64,000 nt of DNA from an uncultured Roseburia sp. (GTDB taxonomy: Bacteria > Bacillota > Clostridia > Lachnospirales > Lachnospiraceae): contig UQNW01000002.1 in assembly GCA_900542495.1 (NCBI GenBank), forward strand, positions 124,001 through 188,000, written 5' to 3'. Positions within the stretch are counted from its first letter, which is position 1; each line of letters begins with the position of its first letter. Shown piece by piece: positions 16,727-25,498 of the stretch. The position numbers were made by a program, and so were the translations under genes. Below the pieces are notes generated by a model, which was not told the DNA's origin, ran no database searches, and worked only from the letters and a program-made list of their open reading frames with translations.

Positions 16727-17212
16727 TTATTTTGATATGTTATATTTTGCATAAATTCTGTCAATAAACTGTGCAGGAACAAACTTGGAGATATCGCCTC
16801 CATAAGACGCAAACTCCTTCACGATCGTGGAACTTAAATAGGAATACTGAAGACTTGTCGTTAAAAAAATGGTCTCCACTTCCGGATTCTCCACATGGTT
16901 CGTCTGTGCGATCTGTAATTCATACTCAAAATCAGTCACTGCACGCAGACCACGCACGATGATCGTTGCATTGATCTGTTTCATATGTTCTACCAAAAGT
17001 CCGTCAAAGGATGTGACAGACACATTTGGAAGATCTTTTGTCATCTCTTCAATCATACTAACACGTTCATCCAGAGAAAACAATGAGTTTTTTGCACTGT
17101 TATTCAAGACTCCGACCACAAGTTCATCAACAATGTTGGATGCTCTTTTTATAATATCAATATGTCCTAAGGTCAGCGGGTCAAAGCTGCCCGGATAAAT
17201 TGCTTTTTTCAT
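16727..17212 (-). CDS. coaD: Phosphopantetheine adenylyltransferase
   Basis: 161 residues, standard for bacterial CoaD. It transfers AMP to 4'-phosphopantetheine, the fourth step of coenzyme A synthesis. The nucleotidyltransferase signature 'YPGSFDPLTLGHIDII' (with the HxGH-like TLGH) lies at residues 5-20. 'VRGLRAVTDFEYELQIAQ' and 'YSYLSSTIVKEFASYGGD' are the other family blocks. It follows rsmD, the conserved rsmD-coaD pair of Firmicutes and many other bacteria. The start has an AAAGG site ten bases upstream. Confidence 0.97.
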   Translation of the reverse strand: MKKAIYPGSFDPLTLGHIDIIKRASNIVDELVVGVLNNSAKNSLFSLDERVSMIEEMTKDLPNVSVTSFDGLLVEHMKQINATIIVRGLRAVTDFEYELQIAQTNHVENPEVETIFLTTSLQYSYLSSTIVKEFASYGGDISKFVPAQFIDRIYAKYNISK

Positions 17213-17269
17213 AATGTATCTGCCTTTCCAGACTGCGGATCATAACTTTGTTAAAATTATGACACTTTT

Positions 17270-17824
17270 TTATTCTGCTTTTGTAATAAAAGCGTGAACA
17301 TTTGTCTTATATGTTTTTAACTTTTTCAATTCGAAGCCAAGATCACTTAAATAGTCAAAGGAAGTATCTAAGGATGCCTCTACAACGATCAGCGTATCTT
17401 CTTTTAAAATGGAAGAATCCTTCAAACATTCCAAAACTTCCTTTTCATACTCGTGATTGTATGGCGGGTCCATAAAAATTACATCAAACTTATACTTTCC
17501 TTCCATGCTTCGAATGGCGGAAATAACATCACTCTGAAGAAGTTTTGTTTCCTTGTCAAACTTCGTAAAATGAATGTTGTCTTCAATACAGGCACATGCT
17601 TTTTTGTTATTTTCCACGAAAACGGCATATCTTGCGCCACGGCTGACTGCTTCTAATCCGATCTGTCCGCTTCCGGCAAACAGATCCAGGAAATAAGATC
17701 CCGGCACATCATTCTGGAGCATATTAAACAAAGTCTCCTTGATACGGTCGGTGGTTGGTCTTGTATCCATGCCCTCTATCGTTTTCAAAGGAAGGCTTCT
17801 GGCGGTACCAGCTATAATTCTCAT
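17270..17824 (-). CDS. rsmD: 16S rRNA (guanine-N2)-methyltransferase RsmD
   Basis: 184 residues. RsmD methylates G966 of 16S rRNA. The N-terminal block 'MRIIAGTARSLPLKTIEG..TRPTTDRIKETLFNML' is characteristic. 'FLDLFAGSGQIGLEAVSRGA' is the SAM-binding loop and 'VIFMDPPYN' the catalytic (D/N)PPY motif. AAGGAG precedes the ATG. It lies upstream of coaD and downstream of pgsA on the minus strand. Confidence 0.96.
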   Translation of the reverse strand: MRIIAGTARSLPLKTIEGMDTRPTTDRIKETLFNMLQNDVPGSYFLDLFAGSGQIGLEAVSRGARYAVFVENNKKACACIEDNIHFTKFDKETKLLQSDVISAIRSMEGKYKFDVIFMDPPYNHEYEKEVLECLKDSSILKEDTLIVVEASLDTSFDYLSDLGFELKKLKTYKTNVHAFITKAE

Positions 17825-17868
17825 ATTTTTTCTCCTTATTTCAGAAAATAAATTCCTGCATTATTGTT

Positions 17869-18411
17869 TTAGTTCTGCTCTTTTAAAACATCTTTGTTCT
17901 TTACAATGTAATCGATCAGAGAAACAACGGTAAGAATCAGTGCCACATAAGTAAGGATCACGCCTAAAATCTGGAAGAATGGCATCTGGATATCTAAAAT
18001 AAGTACAATGACCATAAGCATCTGGAAAGTAGTCTTAAATTTGCCCCAGTAGCTTGCAGCGATGACAACACCGTTGTCAGATGCGATCAGACGAAAACCG
18101 CTGATGATAAACTCTCTGGCAATAATGATCACAACAATCCATGCAGCCAATTGTCCGGTCTGAATCAGACAGATCATTGCAGAGCATACTAACAGCTTGT
18201 CTGCCAGCGGGTCCATGAACTTTCCAAAGTTTGTGACAAGGTTGTATTTTCTTGCAATCTTGCCGTCAAGAAGATCGGTAAGGCTTGCCACGATAAAAAT
18301 AGCAACTGCGATGTAATTGTTGACACCGGTCATATTTGGTGCAAGCATAAAAAATACAAAAAATGGAATTAAGATCACACGAAACGTGGTTAATTTGTTA
18401 GGTAAATTCAT
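17869..18411 (-). CDS. pgsA: CDP-diacylglycerol-glycerol-3-phosphate 3-phosphatidyltransferase
   Basis: 180 residues from the ATG at 18411, which has GAAGGA upstream; an ATG further upstream in the frame would overlap rimO and lacks support. The CDP-alcohol phosphotransferase motif DxxDGxxARxxxxxxxxGxxxDxxxD is complete in 'TDLLDGKIARKYNLVTNFG' followed by 'KFMDPLADK'. About five membrane helices are present. The enzyme makes phosphatidylglycerol phosphate, the committed step to phosphatidylglycerol. It follows rimO by 22 bp, a common Firmicutes arrangement. Confidence 0.95.
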   Translation of the reverse strand: MNLPNKLTTFRVILIPFFVFFMLAPNMTGVNNYIAVAIFIVASLTDLLDGKIARKYNLVTNFGKFMDPLADKLLVCSAMICLIQTGQLAAWIVVIIIAREFIISGFRLIASDNGVVIAASYWGKFKTTFQMLMVIVLILDIQMPFFQILGVILTYVALILTVVSLIDYIVKNKDVLKEQN

Positions 18412-18433
18412 AATCATTCCTTCTTTCTGAAAT

Positions 18434-19759
18434 CTAGTCGCAGATTTCTCCAATTAAATCATACTCATAAGCGCCTGTGACTTTTACTTTTACGATATCA
18501 CCGGTCATCAGTGTTTCATCGGTATTGATAAAGATATAGCCGTCAATATCCGGAGCGTCACGGTAAGTTCTTCCGACATAGGCATTGTCGGTATCTACCT
18601 GTCCTTCAATGAAAACATAGAGTTCTCTGCCCTTCATCTCTTCATTTTTATCAAAGATCACTTCCTCCTGAAGTTCCATGACTTCAGCCTGCCAGTCTTT
18701 TTTCAGTTCCTCATCTACCTGATCTTCAAAAGAAGCTGCCGGTGTTCCCTCCTCCGGTGAATAGGCAAAGGCTCCTAAGCGGTCAAACTCCATGTCATTG
18801 ATAAACTGCATGAGTTCCTCGTGAATCTCCTGTGTCTCGCCTGGGAAACCACAGATTAACGTGGTTCTCAATGTGATATCCGGGATACGCTCTCTCAAAT
18901 GTGTGATGATACGAACCAGGTCGTCATGACTTGTTCTTCGTCCCATGCGCTTTAACATCGTGTCATTCGAATGCTGGATTGGGATATCCAGATAATGACA
19001 GACTTTCTCGTTGCGGATCATGGAATCGATCAGGTCCTCATAGATTTCTTCCGGGTAACAGTACATAATACGGATCCAGAACAAACCATTGATCTTATTT
19101 AATTCATCCAATAATTTATGCAGTGATTTCTCGCCGTAGAGATCAATACCGTAAAGAGTCGTTTCCTGTGCAACAAGAATCAGTTCTTTGGCTCCGTTTG
19201 CCACGAGATCTTTTGCCTGTTCGATCAGATCTTCCATTGGTACACTGCGGTAATTACCACGGATATATGGAATGATACAATAGGTACAGCGTTTGTTGCA
19301 GCCTTCCGCGATCTTTAAATAGGCAAAATGTCCGCCTGTTGTGACAGTCCGTTTTGTATGAATGGACGGAAGCCCTTCTAAAGTCTTGAAATTCTCATAG
19401 AATGTGCCACCTAATGCTTCATGCACTGCATTTACGATATCTTCATAAGAATTGGTTCCGAGAATTGCATCTACTTCCGGAATCTCTGTCTTGATCTCAT
19501 CTTTGTAGCGCTGTGCAAGGCATCCGGTTACAATGAGTGCTTTTAATGGTCCGGTCTTTTTGTATTCCGCCATTTCTAAAATGGTGTTAACACTCTCTTC
19601 CTTTGCATCGTTGATGAAACAGCAGGTATTGATGATAATGATATCTGCCTCGGTTTCATCATTCGTAATCTCGATTCCGTCATCACGGAGCATGCCAAGC
19701 ATAAATTCTGTATCTACTAAGTTTTTGTCGCATCCGAGGGATACAAATAATAATTTCAT
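18434..19759 (-). CDS. rimO: Ribosomal protein S12 methylthiotransferase
   Basis: 441 residues, the usual RimO length. The N-terminal MTTase domain has 'VSLGCDKNLVDTEFMLGML' and two more conserved Cys ('INTCCF', 'VTGCLAQRY') for an auxiliary [4Fe-4S] cluster. The radical SAM motif is 'AEGCNKRCTYCIIPYIRG'. A C-terminal TRAM domain covers the last 65 residues. The D-K-N-L-V-D start and the lack of the MiaB-type sequence favour RimO, which adds a methylthio group to an Asp of ribosomal protein S12. It heads a rimO-pgsA-rsmD-coaD group. Confidence 0.95.
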   Translation of the reverse strand: MKLLFVSLGCDKNLVDTEFMLGMLRDDGIEITNDETEADIIIINTCCFINDAKEESVNTILEMAEYKKTGPLKALIVTGCLAQRYKDEIKTEIPEVDAILGTNSYEDIVNAVHEALGGTFYENFKTLEGLPSIHTKRTVTTGGHFAYLKIAEGCNKRCTYCIIPYIRGNYRSVPMEDLIEQAKDLVANGAKELILVAQETTLYGIDLYGEKSLHKLLDELNKINGLFWIRIMYCYPEEIYEDLIDSMIRNEKVCHYLDIPIQHSNDTMLKRMGRRTSHDDLVRIITHLRERIPDITLRTTLICGFPGETQEIHEELMQFINDMEFDRLGAFAYSPEEGTPAASFEDQVDEELKKDWQAEVMELQEEVIFDKNEEMKGRELYVFIEGQVDTDNAYVGRTYRDAPDIDGYIFINTDETLMTGDIVKVKVTGAYEYDLIGEICD

Positions 19760-19829
19760 TCGATTCTCTCTTTCTTTCTTAATCTAACACTGCCATAAAT
19801 AGCAAATATCCTCTGTCAGGTGCACATGG

Positions 19830-19873
19830 CAAAAGGGCTGTCGCACAATTGCGTTCAAAAGTGCGGCAGCCCT
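19830..19873 (-). terminator. Terminator of the yicC-remA-gmk-rpoZ operon
   Basis: AGGGCTGTCGCAC (19834-19846) pairs with GTGCGGCAGCCCT (19861-19873) with one mismatch. On the minus strand it is followed by TTTTG. It lies just after rpoZ and before rimO, separating the two units. Confidence 0.8.
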
Positions 19874-19885
19874 GACGGGTTCTTT

Positions 19886-20131
19886 TTAATCCTCGTCTTC
19901 TGTATCAGGAATAATCTTTACCTTGCCTTCGTAAAGTTCCTCTACAGCGATGGATAATGGCTTCGGACATGTGACCTTATCTGCCATTGGTTCGTCTCCG
20001 GCAATGATCTGGCGTGCTCTCTTTGCAGCAGCGATCACGAGGGAGTAACGGCTGTTAACAACTGGTTCCTCACCGAATTCCGTATTGTTATTTACTACTT
20101 TCATTAATTCAACATAGGATGGATGTATCAT
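19886..20131 (-). CDS. rpoZ: DNA-directed RNA polymerase omega subunit
   Basis: 81 residues. Omega helps assemble RNA polymerase by holding the beta-prime subunit. The sequence 'NSRYSLVIAAAKRARQI' is the conserved core, followed by 'PLSIAVEELYEGKVKI'. It comes after gmk, the order yicC, remA, gmk, rpoZ known in Bacillus. GAGAGG precedes the start, and a terminator follows. Confidence 0.93.
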   Translation of the reverse strand: MIHPSYVELMKVVNNNTEFGEEPVVNSRYSLVIAAAKRARQIIAGDEPMADKVTCPKPLSIAVEELYEGKVKIIPDTEDED

Positions 20132-20244
20132 ATTATTACCTCTCTTCTGCCTTACGGCTGATTCATTTTCATTTATTTTTTATCAAAGATATCTGATTTC
20201 CGATATCTAATGTAAGCTTTTTTCGATGTTTTTGCAAACATTAT

Positions 20245-20886
20245 TTAATCTTTTTTGGAAAAAGCTGTAAGCTGGTGTCTCATATCATAAATTGCTGACA
20301 GATTTCTGGAAACGCGGAAATGTTCATTGCGTATAATGGAATGAACTTCCTCCACACAGTCATCAAGTTTATCGTTGACGATCAGATAATCATATGCCTC
20401 AATTCCCTGTGCCTCTTCGACTGCTCTCGAAAGTCTTGATTCGATGACACTCATCTCCTCTGTTCCTCTTCCGACAAGGCGGTTCTTTAATTCCTCTGCG
20501 CTTGGCGGTGTGACAAACATTAACAGTGTATCCGGGAACTTCTCTTTTACTTTCAAAGCGCCCTGGATCTCAATCTCCAAAATAACATCTTTACCAGCTA
20601 AAAGCTGTTCTTCTACATATGCCTTCGGTGTTCCGTAGTAGTTGTCTACATACTTTGCATACTCGATCAGTTCTTCTTTCTCGATCATTTCTTCGAACTG
20701 CTCTTTTGTTTTGAAAAAATATTCAACTCCGTCCGTCTCACCCGGTCTTGGAGAACGTGTCGTTGCCGAGATCGATAACGCATACTGCGAGTCATATTTT
20801 TTCATCAGTTCTTTCATAATGGTTCCTTTTCCAGAACCGGAAAAGCCGGAAAGTACAATTAAAATTCCCTTACTCTTTTGTATCAT
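20245..20886 (-). CDS. gmk: Guanylate kinase
   Basis: 213 residues from the ATG at 20886. That start has GGAGGGTG five bases upstream; the longer open frame upstream would overlap remA by more. The enzyme phosphorylates GMP to GDP. The P-loop is 'GFSGSGKGTIMKEL', followed by 'SATTRSPRPGETDGVEYFF' (GMP-binding Ser, Arg and Tyr) and 'VILEIEIQGALKVKEKFPD'. The start overlaps the last 17 bases of remA, indicating coupled translation. Confidence 0.97.
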   Translation of the reverse strand: MIQKSKGILIVLSGFSGSGKGTIMKELMKKYDSQYALSISATTRSPRPGETDGVEYFFKTKEQFEEMIEKEELIEYAKYVDNYYGTPKAYVEEQLLAGKDVILEIEIQGALKVKEKFPDTLLMFVTPPSAEELKNRLVGRGTEEMSVIESRLSRAVEEAQGIEAYDYLIVNDKLDDCVEEVHSIIRNEHFRVSRNLSAIYDMRHQLTAFSKKD

Positions 20887-21139
20887 AGTCACCCTCCGAG
20901 ACATTGCCATTAAACCGGCCGGCAAGCGTCTCCGGCTGCAATGCCGACAATATTATTTTATTATTTTCTGTAAAAATCACGCTTTTCGTTCTTCTTCCCT
21001 GCGTCGCGTCAATTAAAGTCTCCTGCTCTTTTCCACGGGAGATCATGCGTTTTGCCGGTGCAGAGTCCGAAGAGATAATGCTGACGATCTTATCGGTATT
21101 GACCATATTGCCAAAGCCGATATTCATTAACTTTCCCAT
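20870..21139 (-). CDS. remA: RemA/YlzA-family DNA-binding regulator (DUF370)
   Basis: 89 residues. The sequence 'NIGFGNMVNTDKIVSIISSDSAPAKRMI' and 'TLIDATQGRRTKSVIF..ILSALQPETLAGRF' closely follows Bacillus RemA, a small DNA-binding protein that activates matrix genes and osmoprotection genes. The start at 21139 aligns with the Bacillus N-terminus; a second ATG four codons later is possible. It lies between yicC and gmk, as in Bacillus (yloC, ylzA, gmk). The role in this organism, which may lack the Bacillus matrix genes, is unknown. Confidence 0.93.
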   Translation of the reverse strand: MGKLMNIGFGNMVNTDKIVSIISSDSAPAKRMISRGKEQETLIDATQGRRTKSVIFTENNKIILSALQPETLAGRFNGNVSEGDYDTKE

Positions 21140-21149
21140 AAAATAATTC

Positions 21150-22028
21150 CTATTCGATATTCTGGATCTGTTCCCTGACTTTTTCGATATCTGTTTTCAG
21201 ATTGATTCCGGTGTCGGAAATCTCCAGGTCATTCGCTTTGGAAAGAATGGTGTTTGCCTCGCGGTTCATCTCCTGTGCAATGAAGTCTAACTTACGTCCG
21301 ATGCTTCCACCAGCCTCAAGTGCATCTTTGGTTGCTTTAATGTGGCTTCTTAAGCGCACTGTTTCCTCATCCACACAGATCTTATCTGCAAAAATAGTAA
21401 CCTCTGTGGCAATTCTCGCATCATCAATCTGTTTGTCCTCTAACAGTTCTTTCACCTTATTCTCAAGGCGTTCTCTGTAATCCTTCATGATGATAGGAGA
21501 ACGCTCCTCGATAAAGTCAACATAAGTTAACATATTGTCAAGTTTTGCACAAAGATCATTCTTTAAGTGCTCGCCCTCTTTGATACGGCTCGCCACAAAC
21601 TGTTCTGCCGCACCGCGAAGTGCTTTTTCAAGACCTGCCCAGAGTTCGTTTTCGTCTGTCTCCACCTGTTCCATTGTGAAAACATCCGGGTATCTGGATA
21701 GGGTGCTGACTCTGATATCATTTTCAAGTCCGAACTTTTCTGCCATTGCAGTTAAATGTTTTAAGTATTCACCTGCTAATTCCTCGTTGTATTTCAAACT
21801 GAAATTGTCTTCTGAAAAGTCCTCAAATGTGATATACAGATCTACCTTGCCGCGCTCCATATATTCTTTCAGCAGATTACGGATCGTGCTCTCAAAAAAA
21901 TTCAACGCTTTCGGCATCTTGATATTCACATCCAGGTAACGGTGATTCACAGATTTCATCTCAACCGTATACTTACGGTTTCCTTCGGTCACTTCGCAGC
22001 GGCCAAATCCGGTCATGCTTTTAATCAT
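21150..22028 (-). CDS. yicC: YicC-family endoribonuclease-like protein
   Basis: 292 residues from the ATG at 22028, where the conserved N-terminus 'MIKSMTGFGR' begins; the open frame reaches further up but without family similarity. The C-terminal block 'GRKLDFIAQEMNREANTILSKAND' is the DUF1732 signature. YicC proteins have been described as ribonucleases in Escherichia coli and Bacillus, with acidic residues in the C-terminal part acting on metal. First gene of a four-gene unit from a strong promoter at 22126-22154. The leader of about 90 bases holds a small perfect hairpin (CTGCTC-aaaa-GAGCAG). Confidence 0.94.
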   Translation of the reverse strand: MIKSMTGFGRCEVTEGNRKYTVEMKSVNHRYLDVNIKMPKALNFFESTIRNLLKEYMERGKVDLYITFEDFSEDNFSLKYNEELAGEYLKHLTAMAEKFGLENDIRVSTLSRYPDVFTMEQVETDENELWAGLEKALRGAAEQFVASRIKEGEHLKNDLCAKLDNMLTYVDFIEERSPIIMKDYRERLENKVKELLEDKQIDDARIATEVTIFADKICVDEETVRLRSHIKATKDALEAGGSIGRKLDFIAQEMNREANTILSKANDLEISDTGINLKTDIEKVREQIQNIE

Positions 22029-22125
22029 AAATAACCATGCCTTTCTCATGCTGCTCAAAAGAGCAGACATACATTCGTCCTGTCTCGCATCACTTTCCTG
22101 TTATCCTGTATGCATAGACTAATTT

Positions 22126-22154
22126 ATTATAAAGCGAAAGTTGGTACTCGTCAA
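22126..22154 (-). promoter_or_regulatory. Promoter of the yicC-remA-gmk-rpoZ operon
   Basis: On the minus strand TTGACG (22149-22154) and TATAAT (22126-22131) are spaced by 17 bp. The gap from here to the divergent gene at 22290 holds no other clear feature. Confidence 0.8.
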
Positions 22155-22289
22155 TATTTTTCGCTCATTGAGGTTGGTATTTTAAATATTTTTTGGATTC
22201 TTAAGACATACTAGAGACAACTGGTTCGAAACTGCTTATTTATTTTAAGACCGGATCAGAAACATATAAAAAATCAGGAGGGATTTACT

Positions 22290-22724
22290 ATGTCCGAAAA
22301 CGATACCATAAAGCTGTTAAGGGAATGTAATTCCGGTATCCAAATGGCTGTTTTTTCCATTGACGAGATTCTTGAAAAGGTAACTGACGGGAATTTGTAC
22401 GACTTACTGGAAAAATCGAAAGAAAAGCATGAGGAACTGGGCGATAAAACGCATGCTCTGCTTGCCGAATACGGTGATGAAACAAAAGAACCGAATCTGA
22501 TTGCAAAAGGAATGTCCTGGATGAAAACCAACGCCAAAGTCATGATAGATGAAAGTGACGAAACGATTGCAGACCTCATTGTAGACGGCTGCAATATGGG
22601 AATCAAATCACTCTGCCGTTATGAAAACCAGTACGCCGGGGCTGATGAAAAATCCAAAGATCTTACCGATTCCATTATCCGGCTGGAAGAAAAACTGCGG
22701 CAGGATCTGAGGGAATATTTATAA
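22290..22724 (+). CDS. Hypothetical helical protein, four-helix-bundle-like
   Basis: 144 residues with GGAGGG eight bases before the ATG. Entirely hydrophilic and helix-rich, with no signal or membrane segment. Helix-like blocks are 'DTIKLLRECNSGIQMAVFSIDEILEKV', 'NLYDLLEKSKEKHEELGDKTHALLAEYG', a middle 'LIAKGMSWMKTNAKVMIDESDETIADLIVDGCNMGIKSL' and 'SKDLTDSIIRLEEKLRQDLREYL'. The pattern resembles DUF2383-type or ferritin-like bundles, but no clear metal-binding ExxH pair is present. It is a single gene between divergent yicC and convergent pepF. Function unknown. Confidence 0.75.
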   Translation: MSENDTIKLLRECNSGIQMAVFSIDEILEKVTDGNLYDLLEKSKEKHEELGDKTHALLAEYGDETKEPNLIAKGMSWMKTNAKVMIDESDETIADLIVDGCNMGIKSLCRYENQYAGADEKSKDLTDSIIRLEEKLRQDLREYL

Positions 22725-22778
22725 CGAATGTTCCGTCTGTTTTTCGCCTGTTTATAGTGTGAAAACTATTTCAAAAAT

Positions 22779-22821
22779 ATTGCACAGATCTGCCTGTTGT
22801 TATCAAGCTGACCTGTGCAAT
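22779..22821. terminator. Bidirectional hairpin between the helical protein gene and pepF
   Basis: ATTGCACAG pairs with CTGTGCAAT (9 bp, long loop). On the minus strand it is followed by ATATTTTTG; on the plus strand a run of T comes about 18 bases later. It probably ends pepF transcription. Confidence 0.5.
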
Positions 22822-22868
22822 GAAAATAATCTAAACGTTTTTTTATTTGTCAAATTGATTTTTGCATT

Positions 22869-24671
22869 CTATGCTTCTACAAGTGCTTCCATCTCTTTGA
22901 TGATCTCACCAAAAGCATTTAGTGCATCCTGGATTGGAGCCGGTGTTTCCAGATTGACACCTGCGATCTTGAGCAGTTCCACCGGAGCCATAGAGCAGCC
23001 GCCGCGAAGAAATTCTTTATAGCGTTCCACTGCCGGTGCGCCTTCCTCTAAAATATTATGTGCAACAGAAAAAGCGGCACAATAGCTGGTCGCATACTGA
23101 TACACATAGAAATTGTAGTAAAAATGAGGAATTTTTGCCCATTCATACGCAATCTGTTCATCGGAAACAATATCAGAGCCATAGTATTTTTTATTTAATT
23201 CCAGATACGTGCTGCTTAAATTGTCTGCCGTCAGACTTTCGCCTTCTTCATACATTTTATTGGTCAGCATCTCATACTCTGCAAACTGTGTCTGACGATA
23301 AACAGTCCCCTTGAAGCTGTCAAGATAATGGTTCAAAAGGTATGCACGCTCTTTTTTGTCGGTTGTATTCTTCAACAGATATTCCATTAAAAGAATCTCA
23401 TTGCAGGTGGAAGCCACCTCTGCCACGAAAATTTTATACCCGGCATAAATGTACGGCTGTGCCTCGTTGGAATAATTCGAATGCATGGCATGTCCCATTT
23501 CGTGTGCCAATGTGAACATGTCATCCAAAGTTCCGTTGTAATTTAAAAGTACATACGGATGACAGCCATAAGCCCCGGCAGAATAAGCTCCGCTTCTCTT
23601 TCCCTGATTCTCGTAAACATCGATCCAGCGGTTTTCGAAGCCTTCTTTTACTTTATTGACATAGTCCTCGCCCAAAGGTGCAAGTGCCTTTAATACGGTT
23701 TCTTTTGCTTCTTCAAACGGAATTTTCTTTGTCATATCCGGAATCATTGGCGTATAAATATCGTACATATGCATTTCGTCTAAGCCAAGGCACTTCTTGC
23801 GCAGCGCAACATATGCATGCATTTTATCTAAGTTTTTATTCACAGTGTCGATCAGATTGTAATAAACACTTGGGGAAACATTGTTTTCATCCACTGCGGC
23901 TTCTAACGAAGAAGCATACTTTCTTGCTTTTGCATGGAAATTCTGCTGTTTGATATTGCCGCTGTAAAGGCTTGCAAGTGTATTTAAGTACTGTTTGTAT
24001 GTCTGATACATCTTTTCAAACGCATCTTTTCTGACACGTCTGTCCGCACACTGCATAAACTGGCCATAACGGCCGTGTGTGATGCGGGCTTTCTCGCCGT
24101 TCTCATCTTCAATTTCCGGGAAAATAAAATCTGCATTGTTCAAAATAGAAAAGGTGTCTGCCGGTGTCTGGCTCATTTCAGCCGTCATGGCGAGCAGTTT
24201 TTCCATTTCTGCTGAAAGGCAGTGCTCTTTTAAGCGGCGAATCTCTGCTAACTGTTTCCGGTACAGCTCTAATTCCGGTTTTGCTTTTAAGAAACCTTCT
24301 AATGTCTCCTCGGAAGCTGCAAGTATCTCCGGGTCAACAAACGCTGTTTTGCTTCCCATATCTGCATACAGGGAATAAACTCTGGAATTCATTGCCTGAT
24401 GTTCTGTATTTGTCTGATCCTCGTCAAAAAGACGCTCGGAATAGTTGAACGCCTTTTCAATCTTCTCTCCTGCTGTTGCCATTGTTTCTAATACAGCCAA
24501 AAGATTGTCTGCATTTTCGGCTGCTTTTCCCTCGAAAGCGGCTGCCTTGTCTACGAGTGCGGAAATCTCCTTTAATTCATTCTCCCACGCCCCGGTGTTT
24601 TCGTACATATCACTTGTTTTCCAGGTATCTTCCTCTCTTACTTCACTTCGTTTCAATAATTCTGATGCCAT
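22869..24671 (-). CDS. pepF: Oligoendopeptidase F
   Basis: 600 residues from the ATG at 24671, which has an AGAGG site upstream; the frame is open for 21 more codons but those have no support. M3-family zinc metallopeptidase that cuts cytoplasmic oligopeptides of about 7-17 residues. The catalytic motif HExxH is 'TLAHEMGHAMHSNYSN', with a downstream Glu in 'AEVASTCNEILLMEYLL' as third ligand. The family N-terminal helical region is complete ('WKTSDMYENTGAWENELKEI'). Stands alone with its own promoter. Confidence 0.97.
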   Translation of the reverse strand: MASELLKRSEVREEDTWKTSDMYENTGAWENELKEISALVDKAAAFEGKAAENADNLLAVLETMATAGEKIEKAFNYSERLFDEDQTNTEHQAMNSRVYSLYADMGSKTAFVDPEILAASEETLEGFLKAKPELELYRKQLAEIRRLKEHCLSAEMEKLLAMTAEMSQTPADTFSILNNADFIFPEIEDENGEKARITHGRYGQFMQCADRRVRKDAFEKMYQTYKQYLNTLASLYSGNIKQQNFHAKARKYASSLEAAVDENNVSPSVYYNLIDTVNKNLDKMHAYVALRKKCLGLDEMHMYDIYTPMIPDMTKKIPFEEAKETVLKALAPLGEDYVNKVKEGFENRWIDVYENQGKRSGAYSAGAYGCHPYVLLNYNGTLDDMFTLAHEMGHAMHSNYSNEAQPYIYAGYKIFVAEVASTCNEILLMEYLLKNTTDKKERAYLLNHYLDSFKGTVYRQTQFAEYEMLTNKMYEEGESLTADNLSSTYLELNKKYYGSDIVSDEQIAYEWAKIPHFYYNFYVYQYATSYCAAFSVAHNILEEGAPAVERYKEFLRGGCSMAPVELLKIAGVNLETPAPIQDALNAFGEIIKEMEALVEA

Positions 24672-24744
24672 AATGATTTTCCTCTTTCCTGTTTTTACAA
24701 TAATTTGTGTATTGCAAGATCCGATGAAATACACACTGTTAAGT

Positions 24745-24774
24745 ATTTTAGCATAAAAGAATCATATACAACAA
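24745..24774 (-). promoter_or_regulatory. Likely promoter of pepF
   Basis: On the minus strand TTGTTG (24769-24774) and TAAAAT (24745-24750) are spaced by 18 bp, about 75 bases before the pepF start. Confidence 0.5.
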
Positions 24775-24997
24775 GTTAAAAATCCATTGTACCATTGTCT
24801 TTTATTGTGAAAAGAGCAGCAAACCATTATTGGTTCACCGCCCTGTCTTCTAATCATGTCTGCAATATTAAAGAAATGATTCTCCCTTTTAGGAATAGTG
24901 TTCCCATTACTTAAAACTCTAAGTAAAATGCATATTTACACATGGGTTTATTGAATCTGAACTTACCTAACGTTTATTCAACCTGAAATTGTTCTGC
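24775..24997 (-). other. Gap region with a start-less open frame, possible gene remnant
   Basis: About 220 bp between the pepF promoter and the lipoprotein gene. On the minus strand one frame stays open from about 24925 to 24770 without a proper start and reads like real protein in part (..SNGNTIPKRENHFFNIAD, then MIRRQGGEPIMVCCSF). It could be the remains of an older gene or chance. No terminator with a clear U-run was seen for the lipoprotein gene. Confidence 0.25.
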
Positions 24998-25450
24998 TTA
25001 GTTTGGCAACTCGCTTTCTTCAACGGGAACTGCCTCTAAGTCAGTGTTGCTCCAATAAGAGCTAATATCTGCACTTGTAAAGTATTCAAAATTATCTGTG
25101 GAAGATTTCAGACTGCCTTTCTTTACTCCATCGCAGCCATAAATCAGTTCATAACTTGTTCCATCAGAAAGGTTAAATCTGAAACTGGTTATCTCTGCTC
25201 CAGCAGTTTCCTCTACCTCTTTGAGTTCCAAGGATAGCCCCTCAAACATATCATACAAGTTCTTTATGGTTTCTTCGGCAACAATGACCTTCTTTTCTGC
25301 TGACACAGGTACTCCAACAAAGTGATACATTTCTATATTTTCAACATCACCTACCTCAAAAGGCAAATCAATATTGACTGTCTTGTTGTTGCACCCAACC
25401 AAGCCAAGCACACAAACCACTGCTAAAACTAATGCTATCAACTTTTTCAT
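24998..25450 (-). CDS. Hypothetical lipoprotein
   Basis: 150 residues from the ATG at 25450, with AGGAGG nine bases upstream. The signal peptide is Lys-Lys then a hydrophobic core, ending in the lipobox 'LGLVGC' (Cys at about position 20), so it should be lipid-anchored on the outer face of the membrane. The mature part is acidic, with likely beta strands ('EITSFRFNLSDGTSYELIYGCDG') and a short acidic end 'EESELPN'. No known family recognised. It follows a 47-aa membrane peptide gene by 48 bp, under one promoter. Confidence 0.85.
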   Translation of the reverse strand: MKKLIALVLAVVCVLGLVGCNNKTVNIDLPFEVGDVENIEMYHFVGVPVSAEKKVIVAEETIKNLYDMFEGLSLELKEVEETAGAEITSFRFNLSDGTSYELIYGCDGVKKGSLKSSTDNFEYFTSADISSYWSNTDLEAVPVEESELPN

Positions 25451-25498
25451 ACAATCAACCTCCTTCGTCAAATTTCTGATTTTTTTTAAAACTAGAAG

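Noticed and set aside
21535..21939. 134-aa open frame on the plus strand inside yicC
   Set aside because: Antisense to a well-conserved gene, Ser/Phe-rich shadow sequence, no ribosome site.
22274..22606. 110-aa minus-strand frame opposite the helical protein gene
   Set aside because: Ser/Phe-rich antisense shadow; the plus-strand gene has a good ribosome site.
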